From the NCBI RefSeq assembly GCF_014467075.1, contig NZ_AP023027.1:1367501-1431500 (forward strand): a stretch of 64,000 bases of DNA, given 5' to 3'. The notes below the pieces were generated by a model. The model did not search any database. It was not told the DNA's origin and saw only the letters and a list, made by a program, of their open reading frames with translations. Positions within the stretch are counted from its first letter, which is position 1. Every line of letters starts with the position of its first letter. Source of the stretch: Anaerostipes caccae L1-92. GTDB lineage: Bacteria > Bacillota > Clostridia > Lachnospirales > Lachnospiraceae. This document shows positions 55,502 to 64,000 of the stretch, piece by piece. The position numbers were made by a program, and so were the translations under genes.

Positions 55502-56196
55502 TTCAAATCTGTTCGGGAAAAATTCCAATAAGCCCAAATACAGCAGATAAAGATCCATAAAAAGTTCGTTAAAAAGACATTTAAACTTGTCAGCTGATCG
55601 AAACACAGCAGCCTTAGCTGCCCCATCGGAAGAACCGCTGCCACAAGGGGATAGTGCCGGCCGTTTAAAAGAAAGAGCATGACAAAAAAGAGGACCAGCG
55701 GCAGAGTCAGCGCCTTTCCAACGCCTTGGAAAAGAAATCCGCAAAGACAGGGAAGCATGGCCATTGCGCATATGATCCAGATAGCCAGCACTGATTTGAG
55801 GAAAAGAGCCGATAAAGAGGCACTGGTGATTCCAAACAGCATACATCCTGCCGCTGCCCCTGCAAACAGAGGAAGACAGAGGATAGAAATACATCCGGTA
55901 AGGTGTACGATGATCTTGACCAGCAGGATGTGCCCCCTTTTATGACCTGCCGAAATATAGCTTTGTATTGTCCGGTTTTCAAAATCCGACCCGATGAACA
56001 GCGCACCGAAGATCATGATTAAGACGTAGAGCAGGGGAGCGGTGTACAGGATATGATTGAAAACATCCAGTGATTTTGCGGGCGGCGATCCGTCGAGCAG
56101 AAGAATACAGCTCAGGACACAGGAAATGACCAAAAGTCCCCAAAAACTTTTCATTCGCCATAGTTTATAAAACTCAGCTTTTAAGATTCTGCGCAT
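55498..56196 (-). CDS. ABC-2 type permease (lantibiotic-immunity type), first
   Basis: A 232-residue permease with six predicted helices. It starts MRRILKAEFYKLWRMKSFW and has FIGSDFENRTIQSYISAGHKR (quoted as GSDFENRTIQSYISAGHKR, about 72), closely parallel to the GQEFSWRTIQQEIAAGH block of its partner, so the two permeases are paralogues. The start at 56196 is preferred; GTG at 56208 is a possible alternative. It overlaps the ATPase gene end. Of the MutE/NisE kind. Confidence 0.82.
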   Translation of the reverse strand: MRRILKAEFYKLWRMKSFWGLLVISCVLSCILLLDGSPPAKSLDVFNHILYTAPLLYVLIMIFGALFIGSDFENRTIQSYISAGHKRGHILLVKIIVHLTGCISILCLPLFAGAAAGCMLFGITSASLSALFLKSVLAIWIICAMAMLPCLCGFLFQGVGKALTLPLVLFFVMLFLLNGRHYPLVAAVLPMGQLRLLCFDQLTSLNVFLTNFLWIFICCIWAYWNFSRTDLK

Positions 56197-57112
56197 GGGA
56201 TACTGCACCAACCTTTCTCAAAAAATAATCTTCCAAAGTATCTCCGGATACATTCAGGGTGGTAACGAGGATGCCGGAATCCGACAGGGTCCGGGCAACC
56301 GTTTCTATATCATCCAGATACTCATACAGGCGGATGGTGCCGTCGGGCATGAGGCGCAGATGCTCTGTGTGCAGGTGTTTTTCCAGTGACAGAAGTGCGT
56401 TCTGCGGCTGATTTGTTTTGATGGCTATATGCCTTTTGCACTGTTCATCCAGTTCTCGGCCTGACAGTTCATCAATGATCCTTCCTTTATGGATCAGGAT
56501 GAACTGTGAAGCGGTCTGGTATAATTCCTCCAGTATATGGCTGGAGACTAAGATTGTCATCCCGTATTTTTGGTTCAGGTCTTTGAGGAGTCTGCGGATT
56601 TCAACGATACCGTTAGGATCAAGACCGTTGATAGGTTCATCCAAAATAAGAAATTCAGGATTGTTTAACAGGGCGGCAGCGATTCCGAGGCGCTGCCTCA
56701 TTCCCAGGGAAAAGTTTCTGACCGGTTTTTTTGCGGTATCTGTAAGACCGGTCATGCGAAGACAGTCTGAAATGACAGATTTTCCGGGAATGCCTCTCTG
56801 AAGCCTCTGCACCTCAAGATTTTGAACTGCTGTCAGGTTGGGATAAAGAGCGGGAGACTCGATCAGACATCCCATCCTTTTTCGCTGCTCCTGGAGACCG
56901 GTTCTGTTCCTCTGTCCCCAAAGTTCAAGAGTACCGTCCGTGGGAAAGGACAGCCCGGCAGTCAAGCGGAGGAATGTGGTCTTTCCGGCGCCGTTCTGTC
57001 CGATAAATCCGTAAATTTTGCCTTTCTCGATCCTTAAATTTATGTGGTCTATAACCAAAGAATGCTTATATTTTTTCGTTAAATTATGTGCTTCTAATAC
57101 AGTAGAATTCAT
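56174..57112 (-). CDS. ABC transporter ATP-binding protein (lantibiotic-immunity type)
   Basis: A 312-residue ATPase. Walker A: GFIGQNGAGKTTFL (about 35). Signature: FSLGMRQRLGIAAALL (about 136). Walker B: FLILDEPINGLDP (about 156), with switch His in VSSHILEEL (about 190). An extra C-terminal part (about 225-312) is typical of BcrA/MutF proteins. First gene after the response regulator; partner of the two permeases. GAAAGGAG precedes the ATG. Confidence 0.92.
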   Translation of the reverse strand: MNSTVLEAHNLTKKYKHSLVIDHINLRIEKGKIYGFIGQNGAGKTTFLRLTAGLSFPTDGTLELWGQRNRTGLQEQRKRMGCLIESPALYPNLTAVQNLEVQRLQRGIPGKSVISDCLRMTGLTDTAKKPVRNFSLGMRQRLGIAAALLNNPEFLILDEPINGLDPNGIVEIRRLLKDLNQKYGMTILVSSHILEELYQTASQFILIHKGRIIDELSGRELDEQCKRHIAIKTNQPQNALLSLEKHLHTEHLRLMPDGTIRLYEYLDDIETVARTLSDSGILVTTLNVSGDTLEDYFLRKVGAVSHAQNLKS

Positions 57113-57228
57113 ATAAACTGCTCCTTTCTTCTCAGACCAGTATAAGACACAATATTAAAGAATTTCTTAATTAGGAACAGAAAATTATAAAATTAAGATA
57201 AAGATGAGAACAATGGATCGTCTATTTT

Positions 57229-57909
57229 TCAGTCTTTGTGCAGCCGGTAGCCGATGCCCCAGACAGTATCAATATATTCGTTTTCGGAAGAAACAGCTTT
57301 GAGCTTGTTTCTCAGATGACTGATATGTACGTTCAGTGTATTGTCCTCACTTAAATATTCACTGCCCCAGATGCTTTGAAACAGATTTGCTTTGGAAAAT
57401 ATTTTGTCCGGATATCTCATCAGCAGCTCAAGAATCCTGAATTCCTTTGCTGTTAAGGAAAGTTCCACGCCTTTGAGATATGCAGTAAGAGAACCGGTAT
57501 CCAAAGTCAGCTCCTGAAATTTAAGGACCTTTTTTTGGAATGTCTGAAGCTTCGATCTTCGGAGGTTGCTTTCAATCCTTGCAAGGGTTTCATCCAGATC
57601 AAAAGGCTTTGTAATATAATCATCCGCGCCGAGACGAAGCAGATCAATTTTATTCTGAGTCGTTACCCGGGCAGAAATGACAATCACGGGAAGATCAGAA
57701 CAGGAACGTATTTCTTTCAGGAGCTGATCGCCGCTTTTATATGGAAGCATGAGATCCAGAAGTACCAGATCGATGTTTTGGTGTCTGATGATTTGACAAA
57801 TACAGCGGCCGTCAGTTTTGCCAACGGCTTCAAAGCCGTATCCGGATAAAAAGTCTGACAGAATTTTCAGGATTTCTTTGTCGTCTTCGATGATTAATAT
57901 TCTTGACAT
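57229..57909 (-). CDS. OmpR-family response regulator
   Basis: A 226-residue regulator: receiver (1-118) with IIEDDKEILK (about 6) and phosphoacceptor LVLLDLMLPYKSGDQ (about 52), then Lys in DDYITKPFD (about 100). An OmpR-type winged helix follows (about 130-225), with LTAKEFRILELLMR and VHISHLRNKLKA. The start at 57909 is chosen because the chain then begins MSRILIIEDD. It heads the minus-strand ABC/kinase cluster and probably induces it, with the kinase at 53827. Divergent from the DUF885 gene. Confidence 0.93.
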   Translation of the reverse strand: MSRILIIEDDKEILKILSDFLSGYGFEAVGKTDGRCICQIIRHQNIDLVLLDLMLPYKSGDQLLKEIRSCSDLPVIVISARVTTQNKIDLLRLGADDYITKPFDLDETLARIESNLRRSKLQTFQKKVLKFQELTLDTGSLTAYLKGVELSLTAKEFRILELLMRYPDKIFSKANLFQSIWGSEYLSEDNTLNVHISHLRNKLKAVSSENEYIDTVWGIGYRLHKD

Positions 57910-58026
57910 ATACAGTACTTGTCCTTTCACTAAGTTTTTAAATAGTATATCATATTTTTAGGTTGCATATCTTTTGCTGTTTATTTAAAATATTCATAAG
58001 GAACAAATAACCGGGAGGATAAATTT

Positions 58027-59820
58027 ATGAAATTTACAAAGAGACTGCTTTCTCTGCTGCTCTCATTGCTGCTGGCGTTTTCACTGAGCGGCTGCAAAAC
58101 ATCAACAGAGCAGGGGAAAAGCGGACAAACCAGCCAGAAGACCGGCCAGGAACAGTCAAAAATCGAGGAACAAAAACAGTTTGACAAATTTTTAGACCGG
58201 CAGGTAAAAGAGACGTTGTCTCAAAATACACTGAATCTTCATTATCAGCTGAAAGATCCTGAGAAGTACGGCATCAAACAGGAGAAGGTTTCCATCGGAC
58301 ATATTTCTCCCGGACAGGATAAGAAAGCACTGAAGGAAAATAAGAAGACAGCAGAAGAACTTTCCGGATTTAAAAGGAGCAGTCTGACAGGAAAACAAAA
58401 ACTTACGTATGATATATTGGAAGACTATCTGAGTATGCTCATAGAGGAAAGCCAATATCCATTATATGATAATATTATCGGGGAGGTTTCCGGCATCCAG
58501 TCCAATCTTCCGGTGACACTGGCAGAGTATCAGTTTTACAGAGAGAAGGATATTCAAGACTATCTCACCCTGCTGTCTCAGGTTACGGGATATCTTCAGG
58601 AGGCAGGAGAGTATCTGAAAGCACAGTCTAAAGCGGGACTGTATGTAACCGATGGGGCGGCAGATACTGCGGCGAAACAGATTGATGATTTTTTGAAAGA
58701 AAGCGGCGAAAAAAATATATTAAGTGCTACATTTAAAGAACGTGTCAATGACTTTTCGGGTATCAGCAAGGAACAGAAAACAACCTATAATAAACAAAAT
58801 AAGAAACTGCTGAAGCAGTCTGTATATCCTGCATTCCGCAGCTTTAAAAAGACGATTCTGTCACTGAAGGGAACCGGAAAAAACAGCGGAGGTGTCTGCA
58901 ATTTAAAAAACGGGAAAAAATACTATCGGCTTGTCTTGAAGGAGCAGACAGGAACAAACAAAACAGTCAGCCAGCTGCTCTCAAGTGTGACAGGCCGCCT
59001 CCAGAGCTCAGTGAAACAGATGGTGAATCTGATCCAGGGCGATGAGAGCCTCCAGAAAAAGTTTTATAATTTTGATCCGGTGATGACCAGTCCTAAAAAG
59101 GTATTGGCCGATCTGGAGAAGAAGGCTAAAACAGATTATCCACCCCTGAAAAAAGTCCATTATAAGATCAAATATGTTCCAAAAGCGCTGGAAGATACTT
59201 TAAGTCCGGCATTTTATATGATCCCGCCGATCGATGATGAGACAGAAAATACCATCTATATCAACAAAGGCTCCACCGATAAGAGCGGAATTTACAATAC
59301 TCTGGCTCATGAAGGGTATCCGGGGCATCTTTATCAAAACAATTATTTTCTCAGCACAGATCCGGACGATATCCGTTTAATCATGGATTTTCCTGGTTAC
59401 TCGGAAGGCTGGGCCTCCTATGTGGAGATGCATGCCTTTGACTATGCTCCGTATGATAAGTCTGTGGCCAAATTGAAACGCATCAATGACGAGATCAATA
59501 TGGCCATCGGAAGTGCTGTCGATATCAATGTCAACTACCGGGGATGGACCCTGGATCAGATCAAGGATATGCTGAAAGAGATGGGATATGGAAGTTCTGC
59601 GGCAGACCAGCTTTACAGGCTCGTATCTTCGGAACCGGGATACTATCTGAAATATTATTCCGGAGCCCTGGAATTTCAGGAATTGAGAAACAAGGCGTCC
59701 AAGGAGCTTGGCAAGAAGTTCCAGACGAAAGAGTTCCACAAGGTGATTCTTGAAAACGGTCCGAGCAATTTTTTACAAGTGAGAAAAGCCGTAGAGGCAT
59801 ATATCGAAGAAAACAAATAG
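58027..59820 (+). CDS. DUF885-family lipoprotein (putative metallopeptidase)
   Basis: A 597-residue lipoprotein. Lipobox LSGCKTS gives the lipidated Cys at 23. A linker rich in Q, S and K leads to a long helical body. The motif NTLAHEGYPGHLYQNNYF (about 424) has HExxxH-like residues characteristic of DUF885, whose structures resemble zinc carboxypeptidases. A second block EGWASYVEMHAFDYAPY (about 460) supplies another Glu. Hydrolysis of peptides outside the cell is the likely role. GGGAGG precedes the ATG. Followed 18 bases later by rimM. Confidence 0.87.
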   Translation: MKFTKRLLSLLLSLLLAFSLSGCKTSTEQGKSGQTSQKTGQEQSKIEEQKQFDKFLDRQVKETLSQNTLNLHYQLKDPEKYGIKQEKVSIGHISPGQDKKALKENKKTAEELSGFKRSSLTGKQKLTYDILEDYLSMLIEESQYPLYDNIIGEVSGIQSNLPVTLAEYQFYREKDIQDYLTLLSQVTGYLQEAGEYLKAQSKAGLYVTDGAADTAAKQIDDFLKESGEKNILSATFKERVNDFSGISKEQKTTYNKQNKKLLKQSVYPAFRSFKKTILSLKGTGKNSGGVCNLKNGKKYYRLVLKEQTGTNKTVSQLLSSVTGRLQSSVKQMVNLIQGDESLQKKFYNFDPVMTSPKKVLADLEKKAKTDYPPLKKVHYKIKYVPKALEDTLSPAFYMIPPIDDETENTIYINKGSTDKSGIYNTLAHEGYPGHLYQNNYFLSTDPDDIRLIMDFPGYSEGWASYVEMHAFDYAPYDKSVAKLKRINDEINMAIGSAVDINVNYRGWTLDQIKDMLKEMGYGSSAADQLYRLVSSEPGYYLKYYSGALEFQELRNKASKELGKKFQTKEFHKVILENGPSNFLQVRKAVEAYIEENK

Positions 59821-59838
59821 GAAGGAATACAGTTTATT

Positions 59839-60351
59839 ATGGAAGATATATTACAGGTAGGAGCGATCGCTTCCACCCACGGTGTCCGCGGAGAGGTCAA
59901 GGTGTATCCGATGACCGATGATGTGGAGCGCTTTAAGGATTTGAAGGAGGTGCTGCTGGATACGGGCAGGGAAATGAAGCTTCTGCATGTGAAGTCCTGT
60001 AAGTTTTTTAAAAACCAGCCGATTCTTAAGTTTGAGGAGTTTGACAATATCAATGATATCGAACAGTATAAACGCTGCGGGCTGTTTGTCACAAGAGAGA
60101 ATGCAGTCAAGCTTGAAGAGAATGAGTTTTTCATTGCCGATATCATTGGGTTCGATGTTTACCGGGAGACCGGAAAGAAGCTGGGAATATTGGATGACGT
60201 GCTTCAGACAGGGGCAAACGATGTGTATGTGGTAAAAATGGATGATGGAAAGGAAGTACTGCTTCCGGCCATAAGAGACTGTATCAAAAAGGTCTCTCTG
60301 GAAGAAAAGAGAATCGATGTTTTTGTAATGAAAGGACTGCTGGATGAATAA
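59839..60351 (+). CDS. rimM: 16S rRNA processing protein RimM
   Basis: A 170-residue RimM: the N-terminal RNA-binding part has [21 protein letters not shown] (quoted as [15 protein letters not shown], about 10), and the C-terminal PRC barrel has [18 protein letters not shown] and [12 protein letters not shown]. It helps mature the 30S head. Its stop overlaps trmD by eight bases. Confidence 0.96.
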   Translation: MEDILQVGAIASTHGVRGEVKVYPMTDDVERFKDLKEVLLDTGREMKLLHVKSCKFFKNQPILKFEEFDNINDIEQYKRCGLFVTRENAVKLEENEFFIADIIGFDVYRETGKKLGILDDVLQTGANDVYVVKMDDGKEVLLPAIRDCIKKVSLEEKRIDVFVMKGLLDE

Positions 60352-61033
60352 GTTTCACGTTTTGACTTTATTTCCCGAGATGATCGAGAGCGGATGCAGC
60401 ACGAGTATTTTAGGCCGTGCAAAAGAGGCGGGACATATCGGTGTGGAAGCCGTAAACATCAGGGATTTTACGAGGGACAAGCATAAAAAAGTGGACGATT
60501 ATCCATACGGCGGCGGTGCCGGAATGGTCATGCAGGCGGAGCCGATCTATCTGGCATATCAGCATATTGAGCAAAAGATGGAGAAGAAGCCCCGGGTGAT
60601 TTATGTGACTCCTCAGGGAAAGGTGTTCCACCAGGAGATGGCTAAGGAGCTTGCAGAGGAAGAAGAACTTGTTTTTCTGTGCGGCCATTATGAGGGCGTG
60701 GATGAACGTGTCTTAGAAGAGATTGTCACGGATTATGTCTCCATTGGGGATTACGTTTTGACGGGAGGAGAGCTTCCGGCTATGGTGATGATCGACGCCA
60801 TATCCAGACTGGTTCCGGGAGTACTGAATAACGGAGACTCGGCGGAGTACGAGTCTTTTGAAAACGGGATGCTGGAATATCCCCAGTACACAAGACCGCC
60901 GGAGTTTTTGGGGAGAAAAGTACCGGAGGTGCTGCTTTCAGGTCACCACGGAAGGATCGAAGAGTGGAGGAAAGAGCAGTCTTATTTGAGGACAAAGGAG
61001 AGAAGGCCGGATCTGCTCGATAAAAATAAATAA
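60344..61033 (+). CDS. trmD: tRNA (guanine-N1)-methyltransferase
   Basis: A 229-residue TrmD, slightly shorter than the usual 240-250: [11 protein letters not shown] (about 4), [13 protein letters not shown] (about 50), [12 protein letters not shown] (about 110), [13 protein letters not shown] (about 131) and [11 protein letters not shown] (about 203). It methylates G37 of tRNAs to prevent frameshifting, and its SAM-binding trefoil knot is clear. Overlaps rimM by eight bases. Confidence 0.97.
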   Translation: MNKFHVLTLFPEMIESGCSTSILGRAKEAGHIGVEAVNIRDFTRDKHKKVDDYPYGGGAGMVMQAEPIYLAYQHIEQKMEKKPRVIYVTPQGKVFHQEMAKELAEEEELVFLCGHYEGVDERVLEEIVTDYVSIGDYVLTGGELPAMVMIDAISRLVPGVLNNGDSAEYESFENGMLEYPQYTRPPEFLGRKVPEVLLSGHHGRIEEWRKEQSYLRTKERRPDLLDKNK

Positions 61034-61036
61034 TTC

Positions 61037-61065
61037 TTGCAAAAGCAGTCTTGTTGTGATATTAT
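61037..61065 (+). promoter_or_regulatory. promoter of rplS
   Basis: -35 TTGCAA (61037-61042), 17-bp spacer, -10 TATTAT (61060-61065). It gives rplS a separate transcript from trmD, with a leader of about 70 bases. Confidence 0.75.
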
Positions 61066-61144
61066 ATAGCAGTTGTTATAAATAGGATGGTCCTCTGTTA
61101 CACAAGGTATTATGAACATCTAAAAAGATTTAAGGAGGAACAAC

Positions 61145-61486
61145 ATGAACGATATCATTAAAAGTATTGAAGATGCACAGTTAAGAGAAGTTGCAGATTT
61201 CAGAACAGGTGACACTGTAAAAGTATACGGAAAAGTAAAAGAGGGAAACCGCGAGAGAATTCAGGTATTTGAAGGAACTGTCATCAAAAGACAGAATGGC
61301 GGAGCACGCGAGACATTTACCGTGCGCAAAAATTCCAACGGCATCGGCGTAGAAAAAACCTGGCCGGTACACTCTCCGATCATCGAGAAGATCGAAGTTG
61401 TGCGCAAAGGTAAGGTTAGACGCGCGAAATTATACTACTTACGTGACCGTGTAGGTAAGGCTGCGAAAGTGAAAGAAAGAGTATAA
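61145..61486 (+). CDS. rplS: 50S ribosomal protein L19
   Basis: A 113-residue L19: [22 protein letters not shown] (quoted as [13 protein letters not shown], about 19), [20 protein letters not shown] around 56 and [21 protein letters not shown] near the end. Structural protein at the subunit interface. AAGGAGG precedes the ATG. Codon use is biased as for abundant proteins. Confidence 0.98.
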   Translation: MNDIIKSIEDAQLREVADFRTGDTVKVYGKVKEGNRERIQVFEGTVIKRQNGGARETFTVRKNSNGIGVEKTWPVHSPIIEKIEVVRKGKVRRAKLYYLRDRVGKAAKVKERV

Positions 61487-61497
61487 TATTTTTCAAA

Positions 61498-61538
61498 AAA
61501 ACACAGGGACGAGCCGGAGCTTGTCCCTGTTTTGTTTA
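61498..61538 (+). terminator. terminator after rplS
   Basis: ACAGGGACGAGC (61503-61514) pairs with GCTTGTCCCTGT (61519-61530, one G-T pair) around CGGA, then TTTG. Confidence 0.88.
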
Positions 61539-61557
61539 AAGAAAGGGTGTGAGATCT

Positions 61558-62109
61558 GTGAGCGGATATACGGTTACTTATCAGATGAGGAAGAAAAAAA
61601 GACAGAGGCGGGATAAGATCGCGGCATATGTGCTGACTTTTGTGGCCGTGATTTTTGCGGCTTTTATCATTGTCCGTTTTCTGTGTGCCGGTTATACGGT
61701 ACAGGGGGATTCCATGCTTCCCACCTATGAGAGCGGAGAAAAGCGGCTGGTCAACCGGCTGATTTATAAAGTGAAAAGTCCGGCGCGATATGATATAATA
61801 TTGTTCGAGTCAGAGGACGAGACAAACAAGCAGTATTATGTAAAGAGAGTGGTCGGACTCCCAGGAGAGACGGTTCAGGTCAGGGACGGGAACGTCTATG
61901 TAGACGGCAGGAAGGCCAAAAGCTTCGGAAAAGAACAGATCCTGTCTCCCGGACTGGCAGCAGACGGCGTAAAACTATCCAAGAATCAATATTTTGTCAT
62001 GGGAGATAATTACAATAACAGCGAAGATTCCAGGAGTGCCGTAGTCGGCAATGTAAAAAAGACACAGATCATAGGCAAGGTCGGGATCAAATATTGGCCT
62101 TTTGGATAA
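61558..62109 (+). CDS. lepB: type I signal peptidase, first copy
   Basis: About 183 residues: one N-terminal membrane helix (about 21-43) and the catalytic domain with Ser in VQGDSMLPTY (about 52) and Lys in YYVKRVVGLPGE (about 92). The box VMGDNYNNSEDSR (about 146) is the conserved GDNxxNSxDSR. No ATG is present; GTG at 61558 is preferred for spacing from AAAGGG, with GTG at 61549 as the alternative. Cleaves exported preproteins. One of two copies flanking rbgA; the pair may differ in substrate or expression. Confidence 0.9.
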   Translation: MSGYTVTYQMRKKKRQRRDKIAAYVLTFVAVIFAAFIIVRFLCAGYTVQGDSMLPTYESGEKRLVNRLIYKVKSPARYDIILFESEDETNKQYYVKRVVGLPGETVQVRDGNVYVDGRKAKSFGKEQILSPGLAADGVKLSKNQYFVMGDNYNNSEDSRSAVVGNVKKTQIIGKVGIKYWPFG

Positions 62110-62122
62110 AGAAGGAGGACAC

Positions 62123-62977
62123 ATGCAGTTTCAGTGGTACCCGGGTCATATGACCAAGGCAAAACGAATGATGCAGGAAAATATAAAGCTGATCGATATT
62201 GTGATCGAACTGGTGGATGCGAGAATTCCATTCGGAAGCAGGAATCCCGATATCGACCAGCTGGCACAGAACAAATCCAGACTGATTTTATTAAACAAGA
62301 CGGATCTTGCAGACAGCAGGAAGACAGAACTCTGGGAACAGTATTTTAAAGACAGGGGATTCTTTGTCGGGAAAGTCAATTCCCAAAAGGGAACCGGAGT
62401 CAAAGCTGTCCAGGGCATTGTCATGGAGGCGTGCAGAGAAAAGATCGAGCGGGACCGGAAGAGGGGAATTAAGAACCGGCCTGTCCGCGCCATGATCGCG
62501 GGAATCCCGAATGTAGGGAAATCTACATTTATCAACAGTCTGGCCGGAAAAGCCTGTACGAAAACCGGAAATAAACCGGGTGTGACAAAGGGCAAACAGT
62601 GGATTAAACTGAATAAAAATATCGAGTTATTAGATACACCGGGGATTTTGTGGCCCAAATTTGAGGATCAGACCGTAGGCCTTCATCTGGCATTGATCGG
62701 TTCTATTAAAGAAGAAATATTAAATCAGGAAGAGATGGCCATGGAACTGATCCCATTTCTGGTAAAAGAATATCCGGGTATTTTAGCGGCACGCTACCGG
62801 GTTGAAGAGGACAAGAATACACTGAAAATCCTTGAACAGATCGCGGCTAACCGAAATTGTAAAGAAAAAGGCAATCAGCTGGACTATGAAAAGGCCGCAC
62901 ATATCCTGCTGGAGGAGTACAGGAACGGAAAGCTTGGAAAGATCACGCTGGAAGTACCTGCTGACTATGAGGGGTAA
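62123..62977 (+). CDS. rbgA: ribosome biogenesis GTPase RbgA (YlqF)
   Basis: A 284-residue circularly permuted GTPase: FQWYPGHMTKAKRMM (about 3), then G4 NKTD (about 60), then G1 GIPNVGKST (about 128), then G3 DTPG (about 172). That reversed order is typical of YlqF. It assists late 50S assembly. AAGGAGG precedes ATG at 62123. Confidence 0.96.
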   Translation: MQFQWYPGHMTKAKRMMQENIKLIDIVIELVDARIPFGSRNPDIDQLAQNKSRLILLNKTDLADSRKTELWEQYFKDRGFFVGKVNSQKGTGVKAVQGIVMEACREKIERDRKRGIKNRPVRAMIAGIPNVGKSTFINSLAGKACTKTGNKPGVTKGKQWIKLNKNIELLDTPGILWPKFEDQTVGLHLALIGSIKEEILNQEEMAMELIPFLVKEYPGILAARYRVEEDKNTLKILEQIAANRNCKEKGNQLDYEKAAHILLEEYRNGKLGKITLEVPADYEG

Positions 62978-62985
62978 TCAAACAC

Positions 62986-63540
62986 ATGTCGTTTCGAATA
63001 AGGCGCAGGGCGCATCGTTTTTATTCTGAATTATGCTTCTGGGGATCCACTGTTTTTATCGCAGTTTTTGTCTCCTTTCTTATCATTACCTTTATAGGAG
63101 AGAGGACCGGGGTTTCCGGCCATTCTATGGAGCCGACGCTCCACCATATGGACAGCGTACTGGTTGACAAGCTGACTTATCGGTTCCGGGACCCGAAGCG
63201 CTTTGAAGTCGTGGTATTTCCAAATCCCGCAGACAGAAAAGAAAAGCTGGTAAAGAGAGTCATCGGAATGCCCGGGGAGACAGTGGAGATCCGCAGCGGC
63301 ACAGTCTACATCGACGGCCGGATAATATCCAGGGATTATTCCAAAGATCATATGACATTTCCCATCAATGTGGAGGGCAGCATTACCCTAAAAAAAGACG
63401 AATATTTTGTACTGGGAGATAACCGGAATAACAGCATGGACAGCAGGGACATCCGCGTGGGTCCCATATACAGGAAAGAGATACAGGGAAGGGTTGTTTT
63501 CAGGCTGTTTCCGCTCAAAGATGCGGGAAGAATCTTATAG
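62986..63540 (+). CDS. lepB: type I signal peptidase, second copy
   Basis: A 184-residue peptidase with one membrane helix (about 14-36), Ser in VSGHSMEPTL (about 47), Lys in LVKRVIGMPGE (about 88) and VLGDNRNNSMDSR (about 141). It differs in sequence from the copy at 61558 but retains the dyad. Nine bases follow rbgA. The N-terminus RIRRRAHRFY is positively charged, fixing a cytosolic N-end. Confidence 0.9.
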   Translation: MSFRIRRRAHRFYSELCFWGSTVFIAVFVSFLIITFIGERTGVSGHSMEPTLHHMDSVLVDKLTYRFRDPKRFEVVVFPNPADRKEKLVKRVIGMPGETVEIRSGTVYIDGRIISRDYSKDHMTFPINVEGSITLKKDEYFVLGDNRNNSMDSRDIRVGPIYRKEIQGRVVFRLFPLKDAGRIL

Positions 63541-63550
63541 AGAGGCACTT

Positions 63551-64000
63551 ATGACAAAACAGGAAGAAAAACGGATAGAAAAACTGAAGAAAGAAAAGCA
63601 GCGCATGTATGAGATGTTTTCTTATGAGAGAGAATATGAAAGGTATTCTCATATATGCGGGATTGACGAGGTGGGCCGGGGACCCTTTGCGGGACCCGTG
63701 GTGGCGGCGGCCGTCATTCTGCCGAGAGACTGTGATATTTTATACCTGAACGATTCCAAGAAGGTTTCACCGAAAAAGAGAGAAGCATTGTATGATGAAA
63801 TTTACGAGAAAGCTCTCGCTGTCGGAATCGGGATGGCTTCGGAAAAAGTCATAGATGAGATCAATATTTTAAATGCTACCTATGAAGCGATGAGGACGGC
63901 GGTTTCAAATCTTCCGGTCAAGCCGGATCTGCTGCTAAACGATGCGGTTACGATCCCGGGGATCGGAACAGAGCAGGTTCCGATCATCAAGGGGGATGCA
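63551..64000 (+). CDS. rnhB: ribonuclease HII (3' end outside window)
   Basis: The first 150 codons of RnhB: a Lys/Glu-rich N-terminal extension (1-35), then catalytic GIDEVGRGPFAGPVVAAA (about 37-54, Asp and Glu), then LNDSKKVSPKKRE (about 66) and LLNDAVTIPG (about 128). It removes RNA from DNA hybrids, including misincorporated ribonucleotides. ATG at 63551 follows AGAGG. Window ends within the gene, so the last catalytic Asp region is not seen. Confidence 0.95.
   Translation, partial: MTKQEEKRIEKLKKEKQRMYEMFSYEREYERYSHICGIDEVGRGPFAGPVVAAAVILPRDCDILYLNDSKKVSPKKREALYDEIYEKALAVGIGMASEKVIDEINILNATYEAMRTAVSNLPVKPDLLLNDAVTIPGIGTEQVPIIKGDA

Noticed and set aside
54746..55894. Long 382-residue reading of the second permease
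   Set aside because: The extra 131 N-terminal residues overlap the first permease gene out of frame and are not membrane-protein-like; the ATGA overlap at 55501 is the natural start.

Overview
The window looks like chromosomal DNA from a low-to-moderate GC anaerobic Firmicute, most likely a Lachnospiraceae-type Clostridium relative. The reasons are strong AGGAGG-type ribosome binding sites, TTGACA/TATAAT promoters, a YtaF-type (sporulation-associated) protein, many U-tailed terminators, PRD/RAT antitermination and paired type I signal peptidases. The genus cannot be fixed from the sequence alone. No prophage, insertion sequence with transposase, CRISPR array or plasmid gene was seen.

Layout. 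1-2.7 kb: 3' part of a 23S rRNA gene and tRNA-Trp, with no 5S between them. 2.7-4.4 kb: small proteins, a NimA-like flavin-fold protein and a YtaF/MntP membrane protein. 4.5-11.5 kb: a mannose-family PTS cluster (EIIA, EIIB, EIIC, EIID) with a class II aldolase, a ribulose/allulose-phosphate 3-epimerase-type enzyme, a zinc dehydrogenase and a GntR/UTRA regulator. Its four promoters carry copies of one 17-bp palindrome (five full, one degenerate), plus a half site. The EIIC gene has an in-frame TAG. 11.5-16.6 kb: GlcNAc utilisation operon (RAT antiterminator switch, LicT-like antiterminator, EIIA, EIICB, nagB, nagA). 16.6-24.4 kb: a signalling island of FHA, PP2C, membrane trypsin-like protease-FHA, PP2C, RDD-FHA, Ser/Thr kinase with YARHG domain, and a cell-wall amidase. 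24.4-29.1 kb: a two-component pair, an L,D-transpeptidase, a radical SAM protein and a HisJ-type phosphatase. 29.3-38.7 kb: Na/Pi cotransporter and the lower glycolysis genes gap, pgk, tpiA, gpmI, eno, with a secreted beta-helix protein between tpiA and gpmI.

38.9-50.8 kb: a secreted M6-type protease, then secG, rnr, smpB, a GH25 lysozyme, an orphan solute-binding lipoprotein next to a hybrid sensor kinase, a TraX-like protein and tmRNA. 50.9-53.8 kb: an Ig-like surface protein, a 200-bp imperfect palindrome, then a His-rich secreted protein, an ECF sigma factor and an RsgI-like anti-sigma factor with a His-rich tail. 53.8-57.9 kb: a two-component/ABC system of the lantibiotic-immunity type. 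58.0-64.0 kb: a DUF885 lipoprotein and the conserved rimM-trmD-rplS-lepB-rbgA-lepB-rnhB block, cut at the window edge.

Common themes are PTS sugar uptake feeding glycolysis and several envelope-facing signalling modules. Intergenic space holds small hairpin repeats. Two of them keep a conserved loop while the stem bases differ but still pair, and most copies sit just downstream of a transcription terminator.
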